This document shows, piece by piece, positions 8,265-19,251 of a stretch of 64,000 nucleotides of DNA. Under the pieces are notes generated by a model. That model saw nothing but the letters and a program-made list of their open reading frames with translations, made no database searches and was not told the origin of the DNA. Every line of letters begins with the position of its first letter. Position 1 is the first letter of the stretch. Location of the stretch: positions 1 to 64,000 of the forward strand of contig JANXUU010000111.1 in NCBI GenBank assembly GCA_025356055.1. The letters run 5' to 3'. The stretch comes from Sphingomonas sp. GTDB lineage: Bacteria > Pseudomonadota > Alphaproteobacteria > Sphingomonadales > Sphingomonadaceae. The translations under genes were made by a program, and so were the position numbers.

Positions 8265-9637
8265 CCGAACTTAACCTTCCTGTGCTGCTTGTCATCGAAG
8301 ATGACGAGGGGCTGCAGCGCCAGTTGAAATGGGCCTATGAAGGCTATCGCGTAGTCATCGCCGGCGACCGTGCCACGGCGATCGAGCAGGTCCGCGCGCA
8401 CGAGCCGGCAGTGGTCACGCTCGACCTTGGCCTGCCGCCCGATCCCGACGGGACGGCGGAGGGGTTCGCGACGCTGACCGAGATATTGGCGCTGAAGCCT
8501 GATACCAAGGTGATCGTTGCGTCGGGGCATGGCGCGCGGGAATCGGCGCTGCGGGCGATCGCGCTGGGGGCCTATGACTTCTATCGCAAGCCGGTCCATA
8601 TCGACGAGCTCGGTTTGATCGTGGCGCGGGCGTTCCACCTGCACGCGATCGAGCGCGAGAATCGATTGATGGAGGAGCAGGGCGGCGGCGGCACGATTCT
8701 CGGCTCGCTGCTCAGCGCGGCGCCCGAGATGACCAAGGTCGCGCGGACGATCGAGCGGGTGGCGGGGGCCGATGTGTCGGTGATGCTGCTCGGCGCGTCG
8801 GGGACGGGCAAGGAATTGTTGGCGCGGGCGGTGCATCAATTGAGTCCTCGAGGGCAGCGCGAGTTCGTCGCGATCAACTGTGCGGCGATCCCCGAGAATT
8901 TGCTCGAGGCCGAGCTGTTCGGCTATGAGCGAGGGGCGTTCACCGGGGCAGTCAAGACGACTCCGGGCAAGATCGAGCTGGCGCAGGGGGGAACGCTGTT
9001 CCTCGACGAGGTCGGCGACATTCCGCTGCCGCTGCAGGTCAAATTGCTGCGCTTTTTGCAGGAGCGGGTGATCGAGCGGATCGGCGGGCGAGCGACGATC
9101 GCGGTCGATACGCGGATCGTGTGCGCGACGCATCAGGACCTCGACGCGATGCAGGCGGCGGGGAGTTTCCGCGAGGATCTCTATTATCGTCTCGCCGAAA
9201 TCGTGGTGAAGATCCCGACGCTCGCCGAGCGGCCGGGGGATGCGGTGCTGCTGGCGCGGCATTTCGCCAAGAAATATGCGCGCGAGCTCAATCCGCAGGT
9301 GCAGGGGCTGGCACCCGATGCGCTGGCGGCAATCGATGCATATCCGTGGCCGGGCAATGTCCGCGAGCTGGAGAACAGGCTCAAGCGGGCGGTGATCATG
9401 GCCGACGGCAAGCTGGTCGGAGCAGGCGATCTCGACTTGCCGGGGAGGAAGGGGCCGAGCGAGCAGGAGGCCGATCTCGCGCTTAATCTGCGTGCCGCCC
9501 GCGAGGTGGCCGACCGGCGGGCGATCCGCTCGGCGTTGGCGCGGACCGAGCATAATATCTCGGGCGCGGCCAAGCTGCTTGGGATCAGCCGCCCGACATT
9601 GTACGATTTGCTCAAGCAATATCATCTGCAGACCTAG
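8261..9637 (+). CDS. prsR: Sigma-54-dependent response regulator PrsR
   Basis: A 458-residue response regulator with three domains: a receiver domain (about 1-125, phospho-acceptor Asp55 in VTLDLGLPP), a sigma-54 AAA+ activator domain (about 150-380) with Walker A GASGTGKE, the sigma-54 contact loop GAFTGA and the arginine-finger region DLYYRLAE, and a C-terminal Fis-type helix-turn-helix (NISGAAKLLGISRPTLYDLL). It is the partner of PrsK and activates RpoN-dependent promoters of the exopolysaccharide system. The ATG overlaps the prsK stop as ATGA, giving translational coupling. A palindromic repeat follows directly and may end the transcript. Confidence 0.94.
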   Translation: MTELNLPVLLVIEDDEGLQRQLKWAYEGYRVVIAGDRATAIEQVRAHEPAVVTLDLGLPPDPDGTAEGFATLTEILALKPDTKVIVASGHGARESALRAIALGAYDFYRKPVHIDELGLIVARAFHLHAIERENRLMEEQGGGGTILGSLLSAAPEMTKVARTIERVAGADVSVMLLGASGTGKELLARAVHQLSPRGQREFVAINCAAIPENLLEAELFGYERGAFTGAVKTTPGKIELAQGGTLFLDEVGDIPLPLQVKLLRFLQERVIERIGGRATIAVDTRIVCATHQDLDAMQAAGSFREDLYYRLAEIVVKIPTLAERPGDAVLLARHFAKKYARELNPQVQGLAPDALAAIDAYPWPGNVRELENRLKRAVIMADGKLVGAGDLDLPGRKGPSEQEADLALNLRAAREVADRRAIRSALARTEHNISGAAKLLGISRPTLYDLLKQYHLQT

Positions 9638-9675
9638 CGTTATCCCGGCGAAAGCCGGGACGACGCTTGCGGGGC
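9638..9675. repeat. REP-like palindromic element downstream of prsR
   Basis: TCCCGGC (9643-9649), loop GAAA, GCCGGGA (9654-9660), flanked by GCGTTA and CGACGCTTG, is the usual form of short palindromic repeats scattered between alphaproteobacterial genes. There is no T-run, so it is not a classical terminator, though the hairpin could still protect or end the prsR transcript. Confidence 0.7.
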
Positions 9676-9723
9676 GGTAATTTTCGCGGCTAGCATGAGT
9701 TCCTGATATCAAAGGGATTCGTC

Positions 9724-11487
9724 ATGGACCGTCGCCAATTTCTTGCCACCAGCGGTGCCGCTGCGCTTGCTGCAACGACCCCAGTCAACGCCGCGCCGAT
9801 GCGGCGGGGAGCTTCAGGCGATGCGCGGCTCAATCTGCTGTTCGACCGGATCTTCGCCGACCAGATCGCGCATTCGCCGACCTATGCGACCGACCTCGGG
9901 CTCGACAAGGGAGCCAATGCGCGGCTGAAGTCGATGCTCGACACGCGGCCGCGTCAGCTGGCGCGGGCGCAGGATGTCGCGCGGCGGAGCGGCTATCTGC
10001 GCCAGCTCAATGCGGTGCCGGCGGCGGGGCTGTCGACGATGGCGAGGCTCAATCGCGAAATCGTGCTGTATGACATTGCGACCGACAACGTCGCGCCGAC
10101 GCGTTTCGACCTCAGTAGCGCGATCAGTCCTTACATCTGGACCCAGCAGGACGGGGCCTATTTCTCGATCCCCGATTTCCTCGCCACAACGCACACCGTT
10201 GCGACCCGCGCCGATGCCGAAGCCTACCTCGCGCGGCTCGATCAATTCGCGACGGTGATGGACAATGAGAGCGCCGAGCAGCAGCGGCAGGCGGCACGCG
10301 GCTATGTCGCGCCGGCATGGTCGCTCGACCTGGTGCTCAAGCAGATGCATTCGCTGCGCGACGAGCCCGCTCCCACGAGTGGACTGGTGACCGCGCTGAC
10401 CTCGCGCGTGGCCAAGGCGGGGATTGCGGGCGACTGGCAGCGGCGAGCGGAAGCGATCGTGACGGGCCGGGTGTATCCCGCGCTCGACCGGCAGATGGCG
10501 CTGGTCCAGAATCTGCGGCGGACGACGCCGGACGGGGACGGCGCGTGGCGGATCCCGCATGGCGACGAGATTTACGCGGTCGCGCTGCAGCAGGTCGCGG
10601 AGATCAGCGGGCAGCTCGACGCCATCCTCAAGACCGCGGGCTACACGCGCGGTAGCGTCGGCGAGCGGCTGACCGCACTCAATGCCTCGGCGGCGCAGCA
10701 ATATCCCAACGATGACGCGGGGCGGGCGGCGCTGATTGCGAGCCTCAATGCCGGGGTTGCCGACATGATGACGCGGTTGCCTCGCGCCTTCGCAACGGTT
10801 CCCAATCGCAAGCTGGAAATCCGCCGCGTGCCGCCGAATATCCAGGAGGGCGCGGCCAACGGCTATTATAACTCGGCGTCGCTCGATGGATCGCGGTCGG
10901 CGATCTATTACATCAACCTGAAATCGACCTCGGACTGGCCCAAGTATCAGCTGCCCGCGCTGACCTATCATGAGGGCGTCCCGGGGCATCATCTGCAGGG
11001 CGGGATCGCGCAGACTTCGGGGGCGCTGCCGCTCATCCGCCGCAACAGCTTCTACTCGGGCTATGGCGAGGGCTGGGCGCTGTATGCCGAGCAGCTGGCC
11101 GACGAACTTGGCGCCTACAAGGGTATCGAACGGGCGGGGTATCTCCAGTCCTACCTGTTCCGCGCCGCGCGGCTGGTGGTCGACACCGGGCTGAATTCGC
11201 TGCGCTGGAGCCGCGAGAAGGCGGTCGATTATATGGTCGCGACGACCGGTTTCGCGCGGCCGCGGGTGCAGCGCGAGGTCGAGCGTTACTGCGCTTCGGT
11301 CGGCCAGGCGTGCAGCTACAAGATTGGGCATCTCGCCTGGACCCGCGCGCGCGCCGAGGCGCAGGCGACGCTGGGGGCGAAATTCGATCTCAAGCAGTTC
11401 CACGAAGTGCTGAAGGAGGGGGCAATGCCGCTGACCATCCTTCAGCGCCGGATCAGGGAGCGAACGCAGGCGCAGCTGCGCGGCTAG
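9724..11487 (+). CDS. DUF885 family protein, predicted exported metallopeptidase-like
   Basis: A 587-residue protein starting with MDRRQFLATSG and an Ala-rich hydrophobic stretch, which reads as a Tat signal with cleavage near residue 24. The body is DUF885, and the motif YHEGVPGHHLQ near residue 415 resembles a zinc-binding HExxH-type site. Family members are considered peptidase-like, but the natural substrate is unknown. The later segment GYGEGWALYAEQLADELG is also typical. AAAGGG lies 7 bases before the ATG. It follows the REP-like repeat after prsR and has its own upstream gap of about 85 bases, so it is probably a separate transcript; the small membrane protein gene follows 43 bases later. 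Confidence 0.9.
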   Translation: MDRRQFLATSGAAALAATTPVNAAPMRRGASGDARLNLLFDRIFADQIAHSPTYATDLGLDKGANARLKSMLDTRPRQLARAQDVARRSGYLRQLNAVPAAGLSTMARLNREIVLYDIATDNVAPTRFDLSSAISPYIWTQQDGAYFSIPDFLATTHTVATRADAEAYLARLDQFATVMDNESAEQQRQAARGYVAPAWSLDLVLKQMHSLRDEPAPTSGLVTALTSRVAKAGIAGDWQRRAEAIVTGRVYPALDRQMALVQNLRRTTPDGDGAWRIPHGDEIYAVALQQVAEISGQLDAILKTAGYTRGSVGERLTALNASAAQQYPNDDAGRAALIASLNAGVADMMTRLPRAFATVPNRKLEIRRVPPNIQEGAANGYYNSASLDGSRSAIYYINLKSTSDWPKYQLPALTYHEGVPGHHLQGGIAQTSGALPLIRRNSFYSGYGEGWALYAEQLADELGAYKGIERAGYLQSYLFRAARLVVDTGLNSLRWSREKAVDYMVATTGFARPRVQREVERYCASVGQACSYKIGHLAWTRARAEAQATLGAKFDLKQFHEVLKEGAMPLTILQRRIRERTQAQLRG

Positions 11488-11530
11488 CCCGATCCGTGCT
11501 ATCGTCCGCATTCGAACGAGGGGAATTGCC

Positions 11531-11719
11531 ATGAAGACGTTGCTGTTGATCGTCGGAGTGTTCGCGCTGCTGATGGGCATATTGTGGTTGGGGCAGGGCA
11601 CCGGGGTGGTTCACTGGCCGGCATCGAGCTTCATGCTCGACCAGCGGCCGTGGGCGACACGCGGGGCGATCCTGGCGGTGGTCGGCGTCGCGCTGATTAT
11701 CTTTGCGCGGCGGCGGTAG
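11531..11719 (+). CDS. Small two-helix membrane protein, function unknown
   Basis: A 62-residue protein made of two membrane segments (about residues 3-21 and 44-59) joined by a short loop with SSFMLDQRPWATRG, ending in ARRR. Similar small proteins are frequent in sphingomonads and have no assigned role. GAGGGG sits 7 bases upstream of the ATG. It follows the DUF885 gene closely and may be its operon partner. The Arg-rich end suggests that the C-terminus is cytoplasmic. Confidence 0.75.
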   Translation: MKTLLLIVGVFALLMGILWLGQGTGVVHWPASSFMLDQRPWATRGAILAVVGVALIIFARRR

Positions 11720-11781
11720 GGTCGGAAAGTCAGTCTAAAGTCAGCCCCTCGTCGTCTACCGGGGAGGTTGCCTGGCCCCGC

Positions 11782-11808
11782 GAATGTTCCCAATGTTCAC
11801 GGTGACGT
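11782..11808. promoter_or_regulatory. Intergenic motif shared with the lysis cassette region
   Basis: GAATGTTCC (11782) is followed 10 bases later by AATGTTCACGGTGACGT (11792-11808). The same 17 bases recur exactly at 25132-25148, again with a second GAATGTTCAC half-site upstream, but at a 20-base spacing. TCAC-G-GTGA in its centre is palindromic. The spacings correspond to one and two helical turns, which would suit a DNA-binding protein. The gap 11720-11977 holds no gene. Confidence 0.5.
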
Positions 11809-11891
11809 AGGTTAATCGCAGCCAATTTTCGGCGAGCCAGCAACAGCAATCACGAACGGCTCGCGATAGGTATCTGTCACACGATCAGGGT

Positions 11892-11904
11892 GCTGTAGGA
11901 CAGC
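11892..11904. promoter_or_regulatory. Short palindrome GCTGT-AGG-ACAGC
   Basis: A perfect 5-bp inverted repeat around AGG. It shares the core CTGT..TAGGACAG with the palindrome at 25776-25795 upstream of the GH108 gene. Here it lies beyond the 3' end of the thioesterase gene, with no start codon nearby to regulate. Confidence 0.35.
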
Positions 11905-11977
11905 AAAATCCGCAATGTCGGCTCGTTGTGGTCAGCGGCCAGCAAGGCGGCGGCCGTCAAGGCTATAATCGCCAGCC

Positions 11978-12418
11978 TCAGCAGTCAGCCCACTTGATTT
12001 TCGGCAGGATCATCAAGGTGGACGAGCCGTGCGCCACCAGCTGGTCATCCTCCCCGTAAAGCTTTGCCTCGGCGGTCGCGATCGTTTTCCCTTTCGAGAG
12101 GATGCGACCAACGGCACGAACTGTTCCGCTCTCCAGCGTAAGCGGTGCGGTGTAATTTACCTTGGTCTCGATGCTGGCATAACCGACGCCCGGCAGTAGG
12201 AGCGTGTGCAAGGCGCACCCCGCCGCGCTATCGAGCAAGGCCAGGGCGACCCCGCCGTGAACGGTCCCGAATGGATTAAGGTGGCGACGAGTGATCTTGC
12301 ATTGGAACTCAGCTTCGCCCTCGCTCACTGCGGTGAGCGCGAACCCCATCGTTTCCGCCATCGGCGGAGAGCGTAGTCTCTGTTCGACCAGCGCTTGCAT
12401 GAGTTCGAGCCCACTCAT
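11978..12418 (-). CDS. PaaI-family hot-dog thioesterase
   Basis: A 146-residue acyl-CoA thioesterase of the PaaI branch of the hot-dog fold. The signature HLNPFGTVHGGVALALLDSAAG contains the expected Asn/Gly-His-Gly-Gly residues and the catalytic acidic residue on the long helix. The following VGYASIETKVNYTAPL strand is typical. The ATG at 12418 is chosen; a TTG at 12454 would add 12 residues, and neither has a strong ribosome site. The gene stands alone between two gaps. The natural acyl-CoA substrate is not evident, since no aromatic degradation genes are near. Confidence 0.9.
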   Translation of the reverse strand: MSGLELMQALVEQRLRSPPMAETMGFALTAVSEGEAEFQCKITRRHLNPFGTVHGGVALALLDSAAGCALHTLLLPGVGYASIETKVNYTAPLTLESGTVRAVGRILSKGKTIATAEAKLYGEDDQLVAHGSSTLMILPKIKWADC

Positions 12419-12643
12419 TGCGCCTATGTCGGTTGATTGCACCGGATACTCCAAAATGTGGGCAGCTCACGGGTTCGTGACCAATTCGGAAACGCCATAA
12501 GGCGAGAGGTTTTAGGACTGGTGAAAATCCGGTCATTGATCAATCGATTCACGTTTTGCGCGTTTTCGAACGATCGCTTTCAAGCATTAGTCGGAATGTC
12601 CGGAACGGCCAATATATGGTCATAAGCGGACGCTTCGCAAAAC

Positions 12644-14497
<1,854 letters not shown>

Positions 14498-14677
14498 GGG
14501 CGCGGCGTCTAGAGCCTGATCGCTCGAGGGGGAAGCGCACCGCGCTCGCCCCGAAAGCGTGAATCAGGTTCTCGACCAAGACTCCTGTGGCTTTCGCGTC
14601 ACGCGCGTTTGCTAACCGCTTGCTGAACCCGCCATTCATAAGGCATTCAATGCGTTGCGGGTAAAACGGTATCCGAA

Positions 14678-14986
14678 ATGAGTATCCCCATGCGCCTGCA
14701 CCCGACGCTCCTCGCCGCCGCCCTTGGCGTCACCCTGATCGCTGCCCCGGCGCAGGCCGAGCGGCCGCGCGATCAGGACCGGGCATTTCGGGCTATTCAG
14801 GACGGGCGCGCCATCCCGTTGCCGAGCATCGAGCGCCGTGTCGTGCCGATGATGGGCGGAGCCGACTATCTCGGGCCTGAATTCCACGGCGAGACCTATC
14901 GGTTGAAGTTCGTGCGTGACGGCCGCGTGATCTGGGTCGATGTCGATGCCGCCACCGGCCGCGTGATCGGCGAGGCGGGTCGCTAG
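14678..14986 (+). CDS. Secreted PepSY-domain protein
   Basis: A 102-residue exported protein with a signal peptide ending near AAPAQA and a PepSY-like C-terminal half (YRLKFVRDGRVIWVDVDAATGRVIGEAGR). PepSY proteins are periplasmic, and small ones often act as inhibitors or sensors beside two-component systems. Two ATGs in frame, 14678 and 14690, are possible; the second gives a more compact signal peptide. It lies 118 bases upstream of a PhoP-like regulator and points the same way, so a link to that system is likely. A GGGAAGG/CCTTCCC hairpin (14998-15016) lies between them. Confidence 0.8.
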   Translation: MSIPMRLHPTLLAAALGVTLIAAPAQAERPRDQDRAFRAIQDGRAIPLPSIERRVVPMMGGADYLGPEFHGETYRLKFVRDGRVIWVDVDAATGRVIGEAGR

Positions 14987-15104
14987 TCCTTGCGGTCGGG
15001 AAGGCTTGACCTTCCCCTGTTGCCTCCCCAGCTTCGTTCCGGCCAAGCAACCGTTCAGCTTCGTGCGTGTTGGTGCGTCACAAGTTCAGGAACAGGATGA
15101 CCCT

Positions 15105-15770
15105 ATGCGCGTGCTGATCGTCGAGGACGAACCTAATCTGGGGCGCCAGCTCCGCTCCACGCTCGAAGGGGCGGGCTATGCCATCGATCTCGCGACCGAT
15201 GGCGAGGATGGCCATTATCTTGGGAGCACCGAGAATTACGACGCGGTGGTGCTCGATCTAGGGCTGCCCGAAGTCGACGGGCTGACGGTGCTCGACCGCT
15301 GGCGCAAAGAGGGCAAAAGGATGCCGGTGCTGGTGCTGACCGCGCGTGATTCATGGTCGGACAAGGTCGCCGGGCTCGATGCCGGGGCGGACGATTATCT
15401 GGCGAAACCGTTCCAGACCGAAGAGCTGATTGCCCGGCTGCGCGCGCTGATCCGCCGCGCATCTGGTAATGCCTCGAGCGAGCTGATTTCGGGCGACATC
15501 CGGCTCGACACGCGATCGGGCAAGGTCACCAAGGCGGGCGAGCCGGTCAAGATGACCGCGCAGGAGTATAAATTGCTCAGCTACCTCATGCACCACAAGG
15601 GCAAGGTGGTCAGCCGTACCGAGCTGATCGAGCATATTTATGACCAGGATTTCGATCGTGATTCCAACACCATCGAAGTGTTCGTGACTCGCATCCGCAA
15701 GAAGCTTGGTGCCGAGGTCATCACTACCATTCGCGGGCTCGGCTATAGTCTCGAGGACGTTCCGGCTTGA
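15105..15770 (+). CDS. OmpR/PhoP-family response regulator
   Basis: A 221-residue DNA-binding response regulator. The receiver domain (1-120) has the acidic pair in VEDEPN, phospho-acceptor Asp51, Thr in LTARD and Lys in AKPFQ. The C-terminal winged helix (about 125-220) shows VKMTAQEYKLLSYLM and VFVTRIRKKLG with the GYSLE end. The start at 15105 is chosen because MRVLIVEDE is the canonical N-terminus and AGGATG is close; the frame is open upstream to 15006. The stop overlaps the TTG start of the sensor kinase by four bases, so the two are translationally coupled. The stimulus is not known; PhoP-like is by similarity only. Confidence 0.94.
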   Translation: MRVLIVEDEPNLGRQLRSTLEGAGYAIDLATDGEDGHYLGSTENYDAVVLDLGLPEVDGLTVLDRWRKEGKRMPVLVLTARDSWSDKVAGLDAGADDYLAKPFQTEELIARLRALIRRASGNASSELISGDIRLDTRSGKVTKAGEPVKMTAQEYKLLSYLMHHKGKVVSRTELIEHIYDQDFDRDSNTIEVFVTRIRKKLGAEVITTIRGLGYSLEDVPA

Positions 15771-17149
15771 CCGGGGAGGCCGCCGAGCCACCGGCGGCAA
15801 ACGGGGGGAAATTGCCACGCGGCACCGGATCGCTGACCCGGCGGATGATCGGGGTCGCAGCGCTGTGGATCGGGTTGCTGTTGCTGATCGGCGGGTTCGC
15901 GCTCGATCGGGTGCTGTCGCGCTCGATCGTCGATAATTTCGATTCCCAGCTGACCTATGTGCTCAACGCGATGCTCGCGTCGTCGGAGATCGGTCCCGAC
16001 GGCGAGGTGCGGTTCAACCGCCCCCCTGCCGATCAGCGCTTCCTTGAACCCTATTCGGGGCTGTATTTCCAGGTCAGCGGCAAGGGGGTAGAGACGTTTC
16101 CGTCGCGCTCGCTGTGGGACCGGCGGCTACATGCGGCGCAGCACAACGACGTCAAGCTGCACGAATATGACAGCAAGGAATTCGCCGACGAGCCGCTGCG
16201 CATCGCCGAGCGCGACGTGCAGCTGCCCGGATCGACGGTGCGCTGGCGGTTCCAGGTCGCCCAGTCGCGCGACGGGATCGACGATCAGGTCAGCGCGCTT
16301 CGCCGGACCCTGCTGTGGAGCTTTGTCGCGCTCGGGGCGGGGCTGCTGGTGTCGGCGGCGCTGCAGGCGTTTTACGGATTGTGGCCGCTAAGACGAGTGC
16401 GGCGCGAGCTGTTCGCGGTGCGATCGGGGCGGCAGGAGCGGATCGGCGAGGATTTCCCGACCGAGATCCATCCGCTGGTGCATGAACTAAACCTGCTGCT
16501 GGCGCATAGCGAGGAGCAGGCCGAGGAAGCGCGGCGTCATGCCGGCAATCTGGCGCATGCGCTCAAGACCCCGCTGACGGTCGTGACCAACGCCGCGACG
16601 GCGCGCGCGCCCGACCTTGCCGATACGGTGGTGCGCGAGGCATCGGTGATGCGGCGGCAGGTCGATCATCACCTCGCCCGCGCCCGCGCCATCGGCCGGC
16701 GCGCCTCGGCCCAGGCGCGCGCGCGGGTGTGGGAAAGCGTCGAGGCGGTCGAGCGCGCGGTCAGCCGGCTTTATCCCGAAGTGACCGTCGACATTGCTGG
16801 GGATCGGACCGCGATGGTCAGGGTCGAGCGCCAGGACCTCGACGAAATGCTCGGCAATCTGGTTGAGAATGGCGCCAAATATGGCGGCGGGCGGGTATTC
16901 GTGACGGTCGAGAAACCAGTCGATGGCAAGGTCGCGATCCTGATCGAGGACGATGGCGCGGGGATCGCCGAGGCCGAGCGCGGCGCGCTGTTCGTCCGCG
17001 GCGCGCGACTCGATACCGACAAGCCGGGCACGGGGCTCGGCCTCGCGATCGTCCGCGATGTCGCCGAAATCTATGGCGGCGCGGTCACGCTGGAGGAGAG
17101 CGAGGACCTTGGCGGGCTGCTCGCGCGGCTGACGCTGCCCGTGGCCTGA
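15767..17149 (+). CDS. Sensor histidine kinase (PhoQ-like)
   Basis: A 460-residue sensor kinase with two membrane segments (about 27-48 and 183-205) enclosing a periplasmic domain of about 130 residues, a short HAMP-like linker, a dimerisation domain with phospho-acceptor His264 in NLAHALKTPL, and a catalytic domain with N box (LVENGAKYGG), DDGAGIAE and GTGLGLAIVRD. It starts with TTG at 15767 inside the last codon and stop of the regulator gene (TTGA overlap). The HALKTPL form of the H box is the PhoQ-like type. With the PepSY gene upstream it suggests an envelope-sensing unit. Confidence 0.92.
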   Translation: MTGEAAEPPAANGGKLPRGTGSLTRRMIGVAALWIGLLLLIGGFALDRVLSRSIVDNFDSQLTYVLNAMLASSEIGPDGEVRFNRPPADQRFLEPYSGLYFQVSGKGVETFPSRSLWDRRLHAAQHNDVKLHEYDSKEFADEPLRIAERDVQLPGSTVRWRFQVAQSRDGIDDQVSALRRTLLWSFVALGAGLLVSAALQAFYGLWPLRRVRRELFAVRSGRQERIGEDFPTEIHPLVHELNLLLAHSEEQAEEARRHAGNLAHALKTPLTVVTNAATARAPDLADTVVREASVMRRQVDHHLARARAIGRRASAQARARVWESVEAVERAVSRLYPEVTVDIAGDRTAMVRVERQDLDEMLGNLVENGAKYGGGRVFVTVEKPVDGKVAILIEDDGAGIAEAERGALFVRGARLDTDKPGTGLGLAIVRDVAEIYGGAVTLEESEDLGGLLARLTLPVA

Positions 17150-17155
17150 CCCCGG

Positions 17156-19141
17156 TCAGCTCGCGAGTTGGCCAACGAGCGCGACCAGCGCGTCATTGTC
17201 GAACGGCTTGGCGAGCACCGGCGTGCCCGGCGCGGCGGCAGCGATCGCGTCGCTGTCCGAATAGCCGCTGACGATGAGGAAACGGGCGTCCTCGCGAACG
17301 TCGCGAGCGCGGCGGATGAATTCGGCGCCGTCCATTGCGGGCATGGCGAAATCGACCAGCACGAGGTCGAAGCCGCGCTGGCCGAGCGCGGCTAGCGCGG
17401 TTGGACCGTCGCTGACCGCATCGACGACATGGCCCTGCTCCTCGAGCGGGCGGACGATTGCCGCGCGCACCGCCGGATCGTCGTCGATCACCAGCAAGTG
17501 CAGCGAGCGTACTTCCCCGGCCTGCTCCGCCCGCGCGATTTCCGTCCGCGCATCGGCCTCCTCGCAGCGCGGCAGGACGATCGTCAGGGTTGTCCCTGCC
17601 CCCGGCGCGGAGATTATTTCCAGCCGTCCGCCCGATTGTTCGGCCATTCCGAACGCCTGGGCAAGGCCGAGCCCGGTACCGCGGCCGACCGCCTTGGTCG
17701 TGAAGAAGGGCTCAACCGCGCGGGCGCGCGTGGCCTCGTCCATCCCTGTACCCAGGTCGATGGTCGCGATCGCGACCTCGCCAGTGGCAGGCTCGCCGGT
17801 TCCGGTTACGGTGACTGTGATGGTCGATCCCGATGGCGACGCGTCACGGGCATTGATCATGATGTTGAGCACGGCGAGCTCGAGCTGAGTGATGTCGCCT
17901 ATCGCGCACAGTGACGGGTCGTCGGCAATAATCTCAAGCCGGTGGCTGTCACCGATCGACTGGCGGAACAGATCGGCGATTTCGTGGAGCATGGTCGAAA
18001 TGCGGATCGGTTCGATCTTGAGCCGCTGGCGGCGCGAGAAGGCAAGCAACTGCGCGGTAAGCTTGCCCGCGCGCTGCGCCGAACCGAGCGCGCCGAGCAA
18101 GAGCCGCCGGCTGCCCGCATCGGTGGTCGGCTTCTTCGCGACAAAATCGAGCGCGCCGAGCACCGGGGTGAGCAGATTGTTGAAGTCGTGGGCGATACCC
18201 CCGGTCAGCTGGCCCAGTGCTTCGAGCTTCTGTGCCTGCTCGATCCGCTCGCCAAGCCGCTTGCGCTCGGCGACCTGGCGAAGCGCGAACCAGACCAATA
18301 TTCCGGCCAGGGCCAGCGACAGTAAGGCGGCGAGGCCGAGTGACCCGAGAAAGCGCCGCGCGGGTTCATCGATATGATAGGCCTTGAGCGAGACATGGCT
18401 CGACCAGCCGGTTTGAGGCGAGCGGCGGAAAGCGGTGAAGTTTTCCATCCCCTCGAGCGTGATGCCGCGATAAATCGCACTGACCGCGGGCGACTTGATC
18501 GCGGCGCGAACATAGGTTGAAGCGGGAGTCCCAAAGCGCTTGTCGCCGTCGAGCGAGCGAGCAATGAATCGTCCAGCGGGATCAACCACCGCGCTGAGCG
18601 CATAGTCGCCGTCATTTGGGGGCAGTGTCGCGGCGATCTCGCGATTGGCAACGAACAAGCGCAGAGTCGCGGGCTTTTCCGCCACGATTGCGGAGTGCGT
18701 GAAGACCAGGCACGGACAGCCGTCGCCACGGGCATAGCCGACGAGATCGGGCGTTGTTCCTCCGTTCTTGCGCGGCATAAGCAACAGCGTTCGCTCGCCC
18801 GCCCCGATATCGGATAGCGGCAATCCGGACCTTGCATCGACCAGCGAGACCGCGACCCATCCCGGATTGAATGCAATGAATTCGGCGGCGCGACTGCGGA
18901 ACGCGGCCATGTCACCGTTTTGAAGCGAGGTTGCCGTGGCCAGAGTCGCGAGACCGGCCAGGTGCCGTTCGATCATTCCGTCAATGCGATTTTGCACGGC
19001 CTCGCTCGTCGTGAACGCGCCGGCCTCGATCATGCGCCGCTCGTCGCGCGCCTTGAACCCGCCCTCGATGATCCAGAACATCATCAGCGGAACCAGCGCG
19101 GCGGCTGCAATCAGCCAGGGCAGTCGCCGCAGGTCACTCAT
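17156..19141 (-). CDS. Hybrid histidine kinase with periplasmic sensor and receiver domain
   Basis: A 661-residue hybrid kinase. Membrane segments at about 8-24 and 264-288 enclose a periplasmic sensor of some 240 residues that looks like a dCache-type ligand domain. The kinase core has His318 in GGIAHDFNNLLTP, MINARDAS as N box, and GRGTGLGLAQAFG. A receiver domain fills residues 547-661 with phospho-acceptor Asp597 in LVLVDFAMPAMDG. The ATG at 19141 has AAGAGGCG just upstream; a longer frame to 19423 lacks homology. No output regulator is adjacent, so it probably signals to a phosphotransfer protein elsewhere. It converges on the PhoQ-like gene with a 6-base gap. Confidence 0.92.
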   Translation of the reverse strand: MSDLRRLPWLIAAAALVPLMMFWIIEGGFKARDERRMIEAGAFTTSEAVQNRIDGMIERHLAGLATLATATSLQNGDMAAFRSRAAEFIAFNPGWVAVSLVDARSGLPLSDIGAGERTLLLMPRKNGGTTPDLVGYARGDGCPCLVFTHSAIVAEKPATLRLFVANREIAATLPPNDGDYALSAVVDPAGRFIARSLDGDKRFGTPASTYVRAAIKSPAVSAIYRGITLEGMENFTAFRRSPQTGWSSHVSLKAYHIDEPARRFLGSLGLAALLSLALAGILVWFALRQVAERKRLGERIEQAQKLEALGQLTGGIAHDFNNLLTPVLGALDFVAKKPTTDAGSRRLLLGALGSAQRAGKLTAQLLAFSRRQRLKIEPIRISTMLHEIADLFRQSIGDSHRLEIIADDPSLCAIGDITQLELAVLNIMINARDASPSGSTITVTVTGTGEPATGEVAIATIDLGTGMDEATRARAVEPFFTTKAVGRGTGLGLAQAFGMAEQSGGRLEIISAPGAGTTLTIVLPRCEEADARTEIARAEQAGEVRSLHLLVIDDDPAVRAAIVRPLEEQGHVVDAVSDGPTALAALGQRGFDLVLVDFAMPAMDGAEFIRRARDVREDARFLIVSGYSDSDAIAAAAPGTPVLAKPFDNDALVALVGQLAS

Positions 19142-19251
19142 CGCCTCTTCATTACGCCAACACTTGAGGCGAACAAGCCCAACCATCGGATGAGAACCCG
19201 ATTCACGTTTGCGGTAGGAGCGTTTAGCAGTGCCACCGACAACATCCGGCT

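Noticed and set aside
8246-9712. A 488-codon open frame antisense to prsR
   Set aside because: Arg/Gln/His-rich shadow frame; prsR on the other strand has full domain evidence.
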